A DNA stretch of 64,000 bases from Parasedimentitalea maritima. GTDB taxonomy: Bacteria; Pseudomonadota; Alphaproteobacteria; Rhodobacterales; Rhodobacteraceae. Under the pieces are notes generated by a model that was not told where the DNA came from, did not search any database, and worked only from the letters and a program-made list of their open reading frames with translations. Of this stretch, positions 26,167 through 34,219 are shown piece by piece (position 1 is the stretch's first letter; every line of letters begins with the position of its first letter). The translations under genes were made by a program, and so were the position numbers. The DNA lies in contig NZ_VAUA01000001.1 of the NCBI RefSeq assembly GCF_005771405.1, positions 558,001 to 622,000 on the forward strand. The letters are read 5' to 3'.

Positions 26167-27296
26167 ACTTTGATCTGACGGATGAACGCCAGATGCTGCA
26201 AGACAGCCTGCGCCGGTTCCTCACTGACCGCTACACCACCCAAGTGCGCAACGACATCCTGAACAGCGACACCGGATACAGCACCGAAATCTGGGCGCAA
26301 CTGGCGGAGCTGGGCATCATTGGTGCACTGTTCACCGAGGATCAGGGTGGCTATGGCGGTGCCGGTTTTGACATCGCGGTGGTGTTCGAAGAACTGGGCC
26401 GCGCAGGTGTGGTAGAACCGTTTCTGGACAGTGCCGTGCTTGGCGGTGGGCTGATTGCAGCCCTTGGAACAGAGGCTCAGAAAACCCTGCTGGAGCAAGT
26501 GATCGACGGCTCTCTGCTTCTTGCCTTTGCCCATGGTGAACCCGCCAGCCGATATGACCTGTCGCATGTGCAAACCACCGCCACGATACAGGATGACAGC
26601 ATCGTCCTGTCTGGCCGCAAGGCGGTGGCGGTCAATGCCGAGGCCGCCGGTTTTCTGATTGTCTCAGCTCGTGAAAATGGTGCGGTGATGGATCAGGATG
26701 GGATCTCTCTGTTCCTAGTTCCTGCCGATACACCCGGCCTGTCTCTGCGCGGCTATCCCTTACTGGCAGGTGGGCGCGCGGCAGAGGTCGAATTGGATCA
26801 TGTCACTCTACCTGCATCCGCGCGACTGGGTGTTGCCGGGCAGGCCTATCCGGTGATTGCCGAACGTGCCGCCGCCGCCTCGGTTGCTCTGGCCGCTGAA
26901 ACGCTGGGTGCAATGGAGACCGCAACTGTGCTGACCCGTGACTACCTGCAAACCCGCCAGCAGTTTGGTCGTCCTATCGGCAGCTTCCAAGCGCTGCAAC
27001 ACCGCATGGCCGACCTTTTGATCGAGCTGGAACAAGCGCGTTCTGCCGTCATCAACGCTGCCGGCCATCTAGAGGGTGAACCGCACCAGCGCGACCTGCA
27101 CATCGCAGCTGCCCGCAATCTGGTCGCCCGCACGGGGCGTTTGGTGTCCGAAGAAACGATCCAGCTGCACGGCGGCATTGCCATGACCCAGGAATACGAG
27201 CTCGCCCATATCGCAAAACGTATCACCATGGCTGAACATCGGTTTGGCGATGCCGACCATCACTTGGAGCAGTTTATTGACCTCAGCACCGCCTGA
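26163..27296 (+). CDS. acyl-CoA dehydrogenase (subunit 2 of an adjacent pair)
   Basis: 377 residues, ACAD fold: MNFDLTDERQMLQDSLRRF at the start, a central beta domain around SIVLSGRKAVAVNAEA, and the C-terminal QLHGGIAMTQEYELAHIAKR that carries the position of the catalytic glutamate (Q-E-Y). The C-terminal G-x-x-E/Q-I-Q motif seen in the neighbour is missing and the loop equivalent to S-E-P-x-A-G-S-D is degenerate (GEPASRYDLSH). These differences make a heteromer with the preceding ACAD more likely than an independent enzyme. Starts by ATGA overlap with it; a thioesterase frame overlaps its end. Confidence 0.9.
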   Translation: MNFDLTDERQMLQDSLRRFLTDRYTTQVRNDILNSDTGYSTEIWAQLAELGIIGALFTEDQGGYGGAGFDIAVVFEELGRAGVVEPFLDSAVLGGGLIAALGTEAQKTLLEQVIDGSLLLAFAHGEPASRYDLSHVQTTATIQDDSIVLSGRKAVAVNAEAAGFLIVSARENGAVMDQDGISLFLVPADTPGLSLRGYPLLAGGRAAEVELDHVTLPASARLGVAGQAYPVIAERAAAASVALAAETLGAMETATVLTRDYLQTRQQFGRPIGSFQALQHRMADLLIELEQARSAVINAAGHLEGEPHQRDLHIAAARNLVARTGRLVSEETIQLHGGIAMTQEYELAHIAKRITMAEHRFGDADHHLEQFIDLSTA

Positions 27297-27693
27297 TCCC
27301 CTCCGTGAGATCAACGATCCCGGTTGCCAGCAATTGGTTGGTTACCGCACCCAAATGGATACCCGGGCAGGGTCGTGTGAGGTTACACTGGACCTGCAGC
27401 CACAACACCTGAACCGGATCGGAGTCTTGCACGGTGGCATTGTGGCTACCCTGCTGGATGTGGTCTGCGGCAACACTGCTTCGGCCTTTTTTGACCGTGA
27501 AAGCCATCCCAATCTGGTCACTGTTTCGCTGAACATCTCCTATGTCGCCGCCGCGCGGTCTGGGTCAGTGATCGCCAAGGCACAGGCCACCGGCGGAGGC
27601 CGCAGTATTGCTTATGTGAATGGAGAGTTGCGAGACGAGGAGGGTGCGTTACTGGCTACAGCAACTGGGATCTTCAAACGCGTACGGGGCTGA
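27250..27693 (+). CDS. hotdog-fold thioesterase (PaaI-like)
   Basis: About 147 residues. The hotdog motif NRIGVLHGGIVATLLDVVCG contains the HGG and the Asp typical of PaaI/ACOT13-like acyl-CoA thioesterases, followed by VTVSLNISYVAAARSG. The start is uncertain: ATG 27250 overlaps the ACAD by 47 bp; TTG at 27277 has GGAG at better distance. It probably hydrolyses stalled or end-product acyl-CoAs of the adjoining beta-oxidation set. Last gene of the ACAD transcript. Confidence 0.85.
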   Translation: MPTITWSSLLTSAPPDPLREINDPGCQQLVGYRTQMDTRAGSCEVTLDLQPQHLNRIGVLHGGIVATLLDVVCGNTASAFFDRESHPNLVTVSLNISYVAAARSGSVIAKAQATGGGRSIAYVNGELRDEEGALLATATGIFKRVRG

Positions 27694-27776
27694 GTGAGTG
27701 CTCTGTGCTTCCTCAATAGTGGACTTCAAAACCATTCCGCGCAAAGATCAGAGCATTCATGATGTGAGGGATGAGT

Positions 27777-28250
27777 ATGCGTTGGTTATTTGCAATTCTG
27801 ATCAGTTTTTCCGCCACCGGAGGCTTGGCTGACGGGGTGGATCGCGACGCAATCTGCACCGAACTGGCACAGGACTATGTCGAGAAACACCAGAAAAGCC
27901 GCGACTACCGACTGTATCGCATATTTGATTTCTACAGCAGCAAGATCGATGCCTGCATCCATGTCGAGGCCAAGCTGTTTGGCACCAGCGTTCAGGTGCG
28001 CGACCTGACAGGCGTGGTGTTCAAGGGACACGAAAACCTGCTGCTGGATTGTGATGCGCGTGGCATTGATGATGTCAGCATTGAAACGGTGCGGGTACAT
28101 CGTGGTGATGTAGAGGAGCTTCCGGTCAAGGACTGGATGAGTGACGGTTTGGGTGGGCCTGCCAGAACTGTAAAAACGGCTGAAATCCCATTGACGCGAC
28201 GCGATTGCGAAGCCGCGTTAGAACGCTGGCTGGTTAGGTGGAACGGCTGA
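27777..28250 (+). CDS. hypothetical exported protein
   Basis: 157 residues with a Sec signal peptide (MRWLFAILISFSATGGLADG). The mature part has four cysteines, one each in DAICTELA, IDACIHVEA, LLLDCDARG and RRDCEAAL, suited to two disulfides in the periplasm. I do not recognise a family. ATG 27777 is preferred over 27771 because GAGGGATG sits at Shine-Dalgarno distance. It stands alone between the thioesterase and a 361-bp non-coding gap; no link to the neighbours is visible. Confidence 0.65.
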   Translation: MRWLFAILISFSATGGLADGVDRDAICTELAQDYVEKHQKSRDYRLYRIFDFYSSKIDACIHVEAKLFGTSVQVRDLTGVVFKGHENLLLDCDARGIDDVSIETVRVHRGDVEELPVKDWMSDGLGGPARTVKTAEIPLTRRDCEAALERWLVRWNG

Positions 28251-28611
28251 GAGTTGTGATTGCCAAAGCCGGGAACTGCCAGAAACTCCATATCCAACAA
28301 CACCATGCGCTTTGGCGAAGGCGTAAAGTATCGGTCGCGATCCAGCACAATTTGCTGGAAAGACTGGATCGCTGTCACATTCATGGAAGAGATGAAAGGA
28401 TTAACTAAGTGTACATATTTTAATGAGTCATCACATGGTGGAATACCTTACCAATGGTCAATGTGAGCGTCGACCCGTTGGCTGGCGACCGCAACCAACC
28501 CTGCCCATCGGAGACACTGGTGTCGGATGTCAGTGACCTAGAGTGCCTTTCGCTCAATACGCCGAATTTTCTGTTTCAGGGGCCTGAGACAGCCCACTTA
28601 AGGAGTGTTTC
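28251..28611. other. 361-bp intergenic region with a two-state hairpin
   Basis: No convincing gene. At 28337-28372 GCGATCCAG pairs perfectly with CTGGATCGC; inside the same stretch CCAGCA can instead pair with TGCTGG, so two exclusive folds exist. No T-run follows. The region ends with AAGGAG, the Shine-Dalgarno of the acyl-CoA synthetase, and must hold that gene's promoter, which I could not place. Confidence 0.4.
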
Positions 28612-30228
28612 GTGGATAAATGGCATGGATTTCTGGATGGGCAGTGCGCCCTTCGTCCAAACGCACCGGCGTTTTCTGACACAACAGGAACCCGTTGGAA
28701 TTACCGCGACCTATCGGTGGCCTGCGAGGCTCTGACGGCTGAGCTTGGATCCCATGGCGTCGAAGCTGGCGATCGCGTGGTTGTGCTGTCGGAAAACTGC
28801 TGTGCGGCGGTGGCGGTATTGTTTGCAATCTCGCGCCTTGGGGCCGTAGCGGTGCCGGTGAACGCTCGGATGAGTGCGGCAGAAGTAAACCGAATTCTGG
28901 ACCACGCACGCCCTGCGGCCTTGTTGGCCACAACCGGAGTTTCAGAGGAGGCGGCAGGTCATGCCCTGCGGTTGAACGCCGTGCCCTGCGACGGAATTTG
29001 GGGGCAGTTGCATCTGGCGTTGCCCTATCCCAGCACGCCCCATGATGATCCGGAATTGGCCGTGCTGCTGTATACCACGGGGACCACCGGCGCCCCCAAG
29101 GGGGTGATGTTGAGCCATGCCAATATGTGCTTCGGTGGCAAAACCTCGGCCCAGCTGCGCGATATGACGGCGGAAGATGTCATCTATGGCGTGTTGCCGA
29201 CGACCCATGTGTTCGGATTGGCCTCGGTGGTGACGGCAGCGATCTATATTGGGGCTCAGGTGCGGCTTGAAGCACGGTTCAGTCCTGCGAAACTGTATCT
29301 GGCGTTACAGGGTGGGGTAACACTGCTGTCGGCTGTACCTCAGATGCACGCCTTGCTGATGCAATACACCCGCGAGCAGGGTCATGAGAGCCTGCAAGAC
29401 TGCCCGCTGCGCTATGTTTCTTCTGGGGCCGCGCCACTGGACCCGGACTGGAAACGCCGGGCAGAGGGTTTCTATGGCGTGGCCTTGCAAAACGGGTATG
29501 GCATGACCGAGACCACCGCTGGCATCTGTGCGACCCGTAGTTTGATCGGGGATCCTGACATCTCGGTTGGTCCTGCTTTGCCCGGGGTCGAGATTCGCGT
29601 GGATCAAGATGTCGAAGGCGGCGGAGCCGGGCTGGGTGAGGTGCTGACACGCGGTCCACATGTCATGCTGGGGTATTATCAGAGTGCCGAGGAAACGGCG
29701 AAGGTGCTTGATGGCGACGGGTGGTTACGGACCGGTGATTTGGGACGTCTCGATGACACCGGACTGTTGCATATTGAAGGTCGCGCCAAAGAGCTGATCA
29801 TCCACGGTGGGTTCAATGTCTTCCCACCTGAAGTGGAGGCAGCGCTGAACGCCCATCCGCAAGTGGTGCAATCGGCTGTAGTTGGACGCAGAGTGCAGGG
29901 CGATGAACAGGTGCTTGCCTTTGTGCAGGTGGCCGATGGAGATGAACCCGACGAGGCTGATCTACGCGCTTTTGTAGCTGACCAGCTGGCGGGCTATAAG
30001 CGACCCTCGCGGATTGTTATGGCTCTGTCGTTACCCGCCGCGCCAACAGGCAAGATCTTGAAGCATAAACTGTTGGACCACTTTGCCCCGCACCTTGACG
30101 CTACAGCGGTGCGCGCTTGCGCGCACCGCTGTAGCGTCAAGGTGCGTGCAAGCACGCACCCTACACCTGACGCCTATGCCCAGACGCCTTCGGCCGCAGC
30201 GCGAATGTTGCGGATGTTTTCACCATAG
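28612..30228 (+). CDS. AMP-dependent acyl-CoA synthetase/ligase with repeat-derived C-terminal tail
   Basis: 538-residue ANL enzyme that activates a carboxylic acid to its CoA thioester. Motifs: P-loop VLLYTTGTTGAPKGVML (about 150-166), NGYGMTETTAG (A5), GWLRTGDLGRLDDTG (A7), GRAKELIIHGGFNVFPPEVE (A8 hinge) and the catalytic Lys in PAAPTGKILKHKL (A10). GTG start with AAGGAG 8 nt upstream. ANL enzymes normally end shortly after A10; here residues from about 494 are encoded by the palindromic repeat at 30089-30163 and by sequence antisense to rpe, overlapping that convergent gene by 55 bp. It could supply substrate to the beta-oxidation set upstream. Confidence 0.92.
   Translation: MDKWHGFLDGQCALRPNAPAFSDTTGTRWNYRDLSVACEALTAELGSHGVEAGDRVVVLSENCCAAVAVLFAISRLGAVAVPVNARMSAAEVNRILDHARPAALLATTGVSEEAAGHALRLNAVPCDGIWGQLHLALPYPSTPHDDPELAVLLYTTGTTGAPKGVMLSHANMCFGGKTSAQLRDMTAEDVIYGVLPTTHVFGLASVVTAAIYIGAQVRLEARFSPAKLYLALQGGVTLLSAVPQMHALLMQYTREQGHESLQDCPLRYVSSGAAPLDPDWKRRAEGFYGVALQNGYGMTETTAGICATRSLIGDPDISVGPALPGVEIRVDQDVEGGGAGLGEVLTRGPHVMLGYYQSAEETAKVLDGDGWLRTGDLGRLDDTGLLHIEGRAKELIIHGGFNVFPPEVEAALNAHPQVVQSAVVGRRVQGDEQVLAFVQVADGDEPDEADLRAFVADQLAGYKRPSRIVMALSLPAAPTGKILKHKLLDHFAPHLDATAVRACAHRCSVKVRASTHPTPDAYAQTPSAAARMLRMFSP
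30089..30163. repeat. GTGCGTGC palindromic repeat, inverted pair (copy B) inside an ORF end
   Basis: A perfect 28-bp stem (30089-30116 with 30119-30146, TT loop) contains the variant unit GGTGCGCGC-TT-GCGCGCACC at 30108-30127. It overlaps a second unit, GGTGCGTGC-AA-GCACGCACC, at 30141-30160, followed by CTAC. The two hairpins share 30141-30146 and cannot form together. Placed at the convergent ends of the acyl-CoA synthetase and rpe genes, where it may also terminate transcription. Confidence 0.8.
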
Positions 30229-30866
30229 GGGGCAGGGTTGTTGACTGAGCCACCTTTGAAAACTGCTGAGCCAGCCACCAGAACATCTGCCCCCGCAGCG
30301 GCAACCAGTGGCGCAGTAACCGGATCCACACCACCGTCAATCTCAATGTGGATGGGACGATCGCCAATCAATGCGCGCAACTGTTTGACCTTTTCGATCT
30401 GGCTGTGAATGAACTTTTGGCCGCCAAAACCAGGGTTCACCGTCATCACACAAATCAGGTCCACCATGTCGAGATAGTACTCAACCTCGGACACCGCAGT
30501 GCCGGGGTTCAGTGCCAGACCAGCTTTGGCGCCTGCCGCGCGGATGGCCTGCAGGGTGCGGTGGGTATGTGCGCCGGCCTCCACATGGGCGGTGATCACA
30601 TCTGCACCAGCCTTGGCAAACCCTTCGATGTAGGGATCGACGGGGGCAATCATCAGGTGCACGTCCATTACGCCCTTGATGTGGGGGCGGATGGCGGCGC
30701 AGGTTGCTGGACCAAAAGTAATGTTGGGCACAAAATGCCCGTCCATCACATCCACATGCACCCAGTCGGCGCCCTGGGCTTCGATGGCCGTACATTCAGC
30801 GCCAAAGTTGGCGAAGTCGGCGGCAAGGATGGAGGGGGCGATTTTGATCTTGCGGTCAAAGGACAT
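30174..30866 (-). CDS. rpe: ribulose-phosphate 3-epimerase
   Basis: 230-residue TIM-barrel epimerase that interconverts ribulose 5-phosphate and xylulose 5-phosphate in the pentose phosphate pathway. Family motifs: IAPSILAADFANFG, VHVDVMDGHFVPNITFGP (metal His and Asp), MTVNPGFGGQKFI and IEIDGGVDP (second catalytic Asp). Start at 30866 follows AAAGGGAA. It is not next to Calvin-cycle genes here and appears as a single gene behind the SDR. Its 3' end overlaps the extended acyl-CoA synthetase frame on the other strand. Confidence 0.96.
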   Translation of the reverse strand: MSFDRKIKIAPSILAADFANFGAECTAIEAQGADWVHVDVMDGHFVPNITFGPATCAAIRPHIKGVMDVHLMIAPVDPYIEGFAKAGADVITAHVEAGAHTHRTLQAIRAAGAKAGLALNPGTAVSEVEYYLDMVDLICVMTVNPGFGGQKFIHSQIEKVKQLRALIGDRPIHIEIDGGVDPVTAPLVAAAGADVLVAGSAVFKGGSVNNPAPYGENIRNIRAAAEGVWA

Positions 30867-30894
30867 CGGGGTGTTCCCTTTAGCATTTGCGTTT

Positions 30895-30913
30895 GAGGGG
30901 CATATAGCCCCTC
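30895..30913. other. stem-loop between SDR and rpe genes
   Basis: GAGGGGC-ATATA-GCCCCTC, a perfect 7-bp stem in the 93-bp gap between the SDR stop and the rpe start (both minus strand). It may end SDR transcription or act in the rpe leader; there is no U-run on the minus-strand transcript. Confidence 0.5.
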
Positions 30914-30959
30914 TTGCTGCAGGGTGATAGAGGCTTTTAGTGTCGCAGACCCGGGATGA

Positions 30960-31724
30960 TTAGCCAGATACAGATGGCAAGCCGACCTCGGCACGACCCT
31001 GATCTGATTTCAGTGAGAAGTCTTGGCCGCGCCATGCATCTCCGCCCGGTCCACAAAGATAGGCCAAAGACTTTGCCACCCAATCCGCTGGGATATGAAC
31101 CGAGGGATCCAGTTTGCTGACAGGATTCAGACCCGAGTCCCGTATGTTGCGTTGCATATCAGTGGCCACGGTACCGGGGCTAAGGCCGATGACGTTCAGG
31201 CCCTGGGCCCGGCACTCTTCGTCGCCGCAGCGGGTCAGCGACAGGACTGCAGCCTTGGTTGCACAGTAATGGCTCCAGCCTTCCAGAGCGCCGGTAGCCG
31301 CACCAGATGAGATGTTGAGAATGGTTCCGTGACCCTGTGCCACCATAACCGGAATGGCGGCGCGCATCCCGTGATAGACACCTTTGACATTGATGTCGGT
31401 GGCAATGCCCCAAGCCGCCGGATCACTGTCTTCAATCCGGGCAATCGGGTCGATCACGCCAGCATTGTTGATCAGCACATCCACCGTTCCAAACTTTGTT
31501 TGTGTAGTGCCGATCAGCTCTGAAACCTGTTTCCAATCACTGACATCACAAGGAACCGCAGTTGCATTGGATCCCAGTTCATCGGCCAGGGCTGTGATTG
31601 CATCAACGCTGCGTGCAGCCAATACGACATTTGCGCCAAGCCCAGACATGTGGCGGGCTGTGGCCTCGCCAATACCGCGGCTGGCACCTGTGATGATGAT
31701 GGTTTTTCCTGCTAAGTCACTCAT
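30960..31724 (-). CDS. short-chain dehydrogenase/reductase (SDR)
   Basis: 254-residue classical SDR. Cofactor motif TGASRGIGEATA (TGxxxGIG), the NNAG motif in VLINNAGVID, catalytic Ser in LNISSGAATG and the YxxxK pair in HYCATKAAV. Start at 31724 (MSDLAGKT) follows CGGAGA; an extension to 31811 would cover the intergenic operators. Divergent from a LysR regulator with 96 bp between start codons, so it is probably that regulator's target. Oxidoreductase acting on an alcohol or ketone with NAD(P)H; substrate unknown. Confidence 0.92.
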   Translation of the reverse strand: MSDLAGKTIIITGASRGIGEATARHMSGLGANVVLAARSVDAITALADELGSNATAVPCDVSDWKQVSELIGTTQTKFGTVDVLINNAGVIDPIARIEDSDPAAWGIATDINVKGVYHGMRAAIPVMVAQGHGTILNISSGAATGALEGWSHYCATKAAVLSLTRCGDEECRAQGLNVIGLSPGTVATDMQRNIRDSGLNPVSKLDPSVHIPADWVAKSLAYLCGPGGDAWRGQDFSLKSDQGRAEVGLPSVSG

Positions 31725-31763
31725 TTCGGTCTCCGTGTAGAAATATGAGTTCCAGATAGACGG

Positions 31764-31822
31764 TGCAAAATTTGCAAAACATGGTCGATCATTCACTATA
31801 TTCATGCGCATATTGCACGAAT
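31764..31822. promoter_or_regulatory. predicted LysR-type binding sites between SDR and LysR genes
   Basis: TGCAAA-A-TTTGCA at 31764-31776 is a perfect inverted repeat of the T-N11-A form. A second, imperfect dyad (ATTCATGC...GCACGAAT, 31800-31822) overlaps the regulator's own start codon, which would allow autorepression. The pair of sites between divergent genes fits the usual LysR arrangement of a recognition and an activation site. Binding is inferred. Confidence 0.5.
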
Positions 31823-32711
31823 GGATCTATCAACACTCAACACACTGCTGCTCGTTGCCCAACAAGGCAGTCTCGCTGGTGCTGCGCGCGTGCTGGACCT
31901 GGATCCGTCTTCGGTTTCGCGAACCTTGGCCACAGCCGAAGCGGAGCTGGGGTTGAGAATTTTCCAACGCAGCACAAGACGTCTGAACCTGACCGAAGAG
32001 GGGGAGAGCTATCTGACCCGCATCGCGCCTCTGGTCCAAGAACTGGAGCTGGCCAACGAAGAGGCGCGAGCACAGCGCCAGCACCCGGTTGGGCCGTTGC
32101 GGATCTCGGCCTCGGTGGCCTTTGGACAGGTCTGCATGTTGCCGTTGCTGCCACAGTTTCGGGCGGAATTACCCGGTATTCAGCTGGATCTACACCTCAG
32201 TGACCTGAATGTGGATCTTGTTGGCGAGGGAATCGACATCGCCATCAGGTTGGCACCCGCCCCCAATGGCGATCTGATCGGAACCCGCCTGAAAGGGGCA
32301 CGCTATCATGTTTGTGCCGCGCCCGAATATCTGGCTCGTGGCCCTGCACCAAACCATCCCAGCGACTTGGCCCAGGTTGATTGCCTGCGCCTGTCCTTGC
32401 CAGTGTACCGCAGTTGCTGGCAGTTTCGCGATCTTCAGGGTGCAGAGGTTGAAGTCGAGGTTGATGGGTCGTTGATCATATCAAACCCACTGGCCCTGCG
32501 CGAGGCCGCACGTTTGGGATTGGGCCCAACCCTGCTGGCCGATTGGCTGGTTGCAGATGATCTGGCCACGGGTCAGTTGGTTGATCTGTTCCCCAACTGG
32601 CAGGCCACCGCCACAATGTTTGAGACAGGAGTTTGGGCCTTGTATCCCAGTCGTTCCTATCTGCCCGCACGGGTGCGGGCGGGCTTGGATTTCTTCAAAG
32701 CCCATTTATAG
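31821..32711 (+). CDS. LysR family transcriptional regulator
   Basis: 296 residues. N-terminal HTH: MDLSTLNTLLLVAQQGSLAGAARVLDLDPSSVSRTLATAEAELG, then FQRSTRRLNLTEEGE, the LysR linker helix start. The C-terminal periplasmic-binding-like effector domain begins at VGPLRISAS. It is of the CrgA/DmlR-like type by these motifs. Divergent from the SDR gene. Its stop is only 1 bp from the convergent stop of a small membrane protein gene. Effector unknown. Confidence 0.92.
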   Translation: MDLSTLNTLLLVAQQGSLAGAARVLDLDPSSVSRTLATAEAELGLRIFQRSTRRLNLTEEGESYLTRIAPLVQELELANEEARAQRQHPVGPLRISASVAFGQVCMLPLLPQFRAELPGIQLDLHLSDLNVDLVGEGIDIAIRLAPAPNGDLIGTRLKGARYHVCAAPEYLARGPAPNHPSDLAQVDCLRLSLPVYRSCWQFRDLQGAEVEVEVDGSLIISNPLALREAARLGLGPTLLADWLVADDLATGQLVDLFPNWQATATMFETGVWALYPSRSYLPARVRAGLDFFKAHL

Positions 32712-32712
32712 G

Positions 32713-32889
32713 TCAGTCGTTGGTACCATCGCCCGGGACAGACACATCATCAATGCCATGGGTAAAGGTACTGCGTGATCTGAGCTTTTTGTGCGGCGTG
32801 GGTTTGGAAAACATCCCATACAAGATCGCGGCGACAACGGCACAGCCAAGCAACAGGGCCAATGCGGCGTAAACATACTCCATAAACAT
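32713..32889 (-). CDS. small single-pass membrane protein
   Basis: 58 residues starting at ATG 32889, which has GAGGG 9 nt upstream. The first 26 residues form one hydrophobic helix (YVYAALALLLGCAVVAAILYG), followed by a basic stretch (KPTPHKKLRSRS) and an acidic end. No known family. It is plausible as a real gene because of the Shine-Dalgarno, the sharp helix and its tail-to-tail fit with the LysR gene, but it is short and unproven. Confidence 0.45.
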   Translation of the reverse strand: MFMEYVYAALALLLGCAVVAAILYGMFSKPTPHKKLRSRSTFTHGIDDVSVPGDGTND

Positions 32890-32981
32890 CACTGAAACCC
32901 TCTGAACACTGATCCTTGAATACAATTTTCGCGCTAGTATACGCGTGATCGCTCAGAGGGCCAGCGCGGGATGATCTGCGA

Positions 32982-33461
32982 TTAGGCTGCCCTGTAGAAC
33001 AGGTAACGCTCGGGCGGAATGCTCTCAGGTGCCTTCAGGGGTTCAAACCCCACCAGTGGCTGACCTGAAACAATGATCCCACCCGGTGCCATGACGGCAG
33101 CGATGGTGGGGGACAGGCGCGCGGCTTCAGCGACGTCCTCTTCCTTCACACCAAAGCCAAAGTCATAATGTGCCAGTGCCATTTTGTGACCCTGTTCTGC
33201 CAGTTGTGCCATCATCGGCTCGGCCTCGCCCTGCAAGAAGTTTTCCTTGGGAGGCACGCAGGAGGGGTGGCATTGCAGAACACGGTCGATCACCCAAACG
33301 CGACGCTCAGGCAGGACCTCACGCAGGTGGTCATAGGTGCGGCCATTGCCCAGCCCCATATCCAACACATCTCCGTCCTGCGTTGATATCTGTTCGGCAG
33401 CCCAATTCAGCCCATCGCGCTGGGCGGTAAAGCGGCGGAGCATAGAATCCAGTCGGCTCAT
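32982..33461 (-). CDS. small class I SAM-dependent methyltransferase-like protein (operon gene 7)
   Basis: 159 residues. SAM motif I is DVLDMGLGNGRTYDH (GLGNG at 36-40), with an acidic residue ending beta-2 (VWVIDR). Later text AVMAPGGIIVSGQ fits motif III. It is shorter than most class I methyltransferases and lacks an obvious substrate domain. Its paralogue lies at 49826-50314 with the same LGLGNGRTY core. Last gene of the seven-gene glycosyltransferase operon; its ATG overlaps the stop of the deacetylase-like gene by 4 nt. It may methylate the sugar product, or have lost catalysis. Confidence 0.8.
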   Translation of the reverse strand: MSRLDSMLRRFTAQRDGLNWAAEQISTQDGDVLDMGLGNGRTYDHLREVLPERRVWVIDRVLQCHPSCVPPKENFLQGEAEPMMAQLAEQGHKMALAHYDFGFGVKEEDVAEAARLSPTIAAVMAPGGIIVSGQPLVGFEPLKAPESIPPERYLFYRAA

Positions 33462-34219
33462 ATCAAATTCCTTGTGTCTAAGGTCCAGGGGCAGGCTGGG
33501 CCAGCCATCAGGCGCGCGATCAGCGCCTCGGTAACGCGCCAGATCTCGGCGTCATGAACCAGATGATGGGTCAGAATACCATAGGGTTCTGTGTTATCAG
33601 CCCGTCCTAAGCGGCGGGCATTCAGCTGTTTGGTTGCCTGATCCAGCAGCTGTTGCGGCGGCACCACCGAGCGGCTGCCTTTCCAGTGGATCGGGTCCAG
33701 ATGGGTGTTGATCTGCGCCAGCCCTTCGGCAGCGAGCGGAGCTGTGCGCGGGGTAAAGGTCGATAGCGCAGTAAAGCCAAGGCCGGGAAGCTCCTGAACC
33801 ACTTCGGCGGCGATCCGGTTCCAGGGGGGCACAAACATCGGGACCAGTTCCGGCCCAAACAACTTCTGCAGGTTGCGCAGTCCCTGGCTAGCGTCTTTTA
33901 TGATCTCATCAACCGGGCGATGCGCCCCAAATTCGGCCTTTTTCTCACCCTTCGGAGCGTGGCTGAGATGGGCCCACCCATGCACCACCGGGATTAGCTG
34001 AGTGGTCTCAGTCAGATAGTCAGCAAGCGTTTTGGTTGCGCCCTTCGGGATCACTGCCAAATGTACGGGCAGACCCAGTTTGGTTGAGAGGGCGGTCAGC
34101 TGATCCAGTTCTGCGGTGGGAGCAATCGCGTCATCATCGCGCCACCACAGCGGCAATGTCAGACCCTGATCCACCCAAGTCTGCAATTCTTGATCCAACG
34201 CGGCCCAGTCAGTACTCAT
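33458..34219 (-). CDS. polysaccharide deacetylase-like protein (operon gene 6)
   Basis: 253 residues. The NodB-type features are LWWRDDDA near residue 25-31 (catalytic/metal Asp) and the metal motif H-x3-H in VVHGWAH (H80, H84), then VPPWNRI, equivalent to the R-x-P-W/Y motif of deacetylases. No signal peptide, so it acts in the cytoplasm, unlike cell-wall deacetylases. It likely removes an N- or O-acetyl group from a sugar intermediate made by the glycosyltransferases of this operon. Coupled by ATGA overlaps on both sides. Confidence 0.82.
   Translation of the reverse strand: MSTDWAALDQELQTWVDQGLTLPLWWRDDDAIAPTAELDQLTALSTKLGLPVHLAVIPKGATKTLADYLTETTQLIPVVHGWAHLSHAPKGEKKAEFGAHRPVDEIIKDASQGLRNLQKLFGPELVPMFVPPWNRIAAEVVQELPGLGFTALSTFTPRTAPLAAEGLAQINTHLDPIHWKGSRSVVPPQQLLDQATKQLNARRLGRADNTEPYGILTHHLVHDAEIWRVTEALIARLMAGPACPWTLDTRNLI

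Noticed and set aside
27710-27770. Sequence resembling a tRNA-Sec anticodon loop (GGACTTCAAAACC)
   Set aside because: No 8-bp acceptor stem, no T-loop GGTTCGAA and no CCA-like end; the resemblance is limited to one loop.
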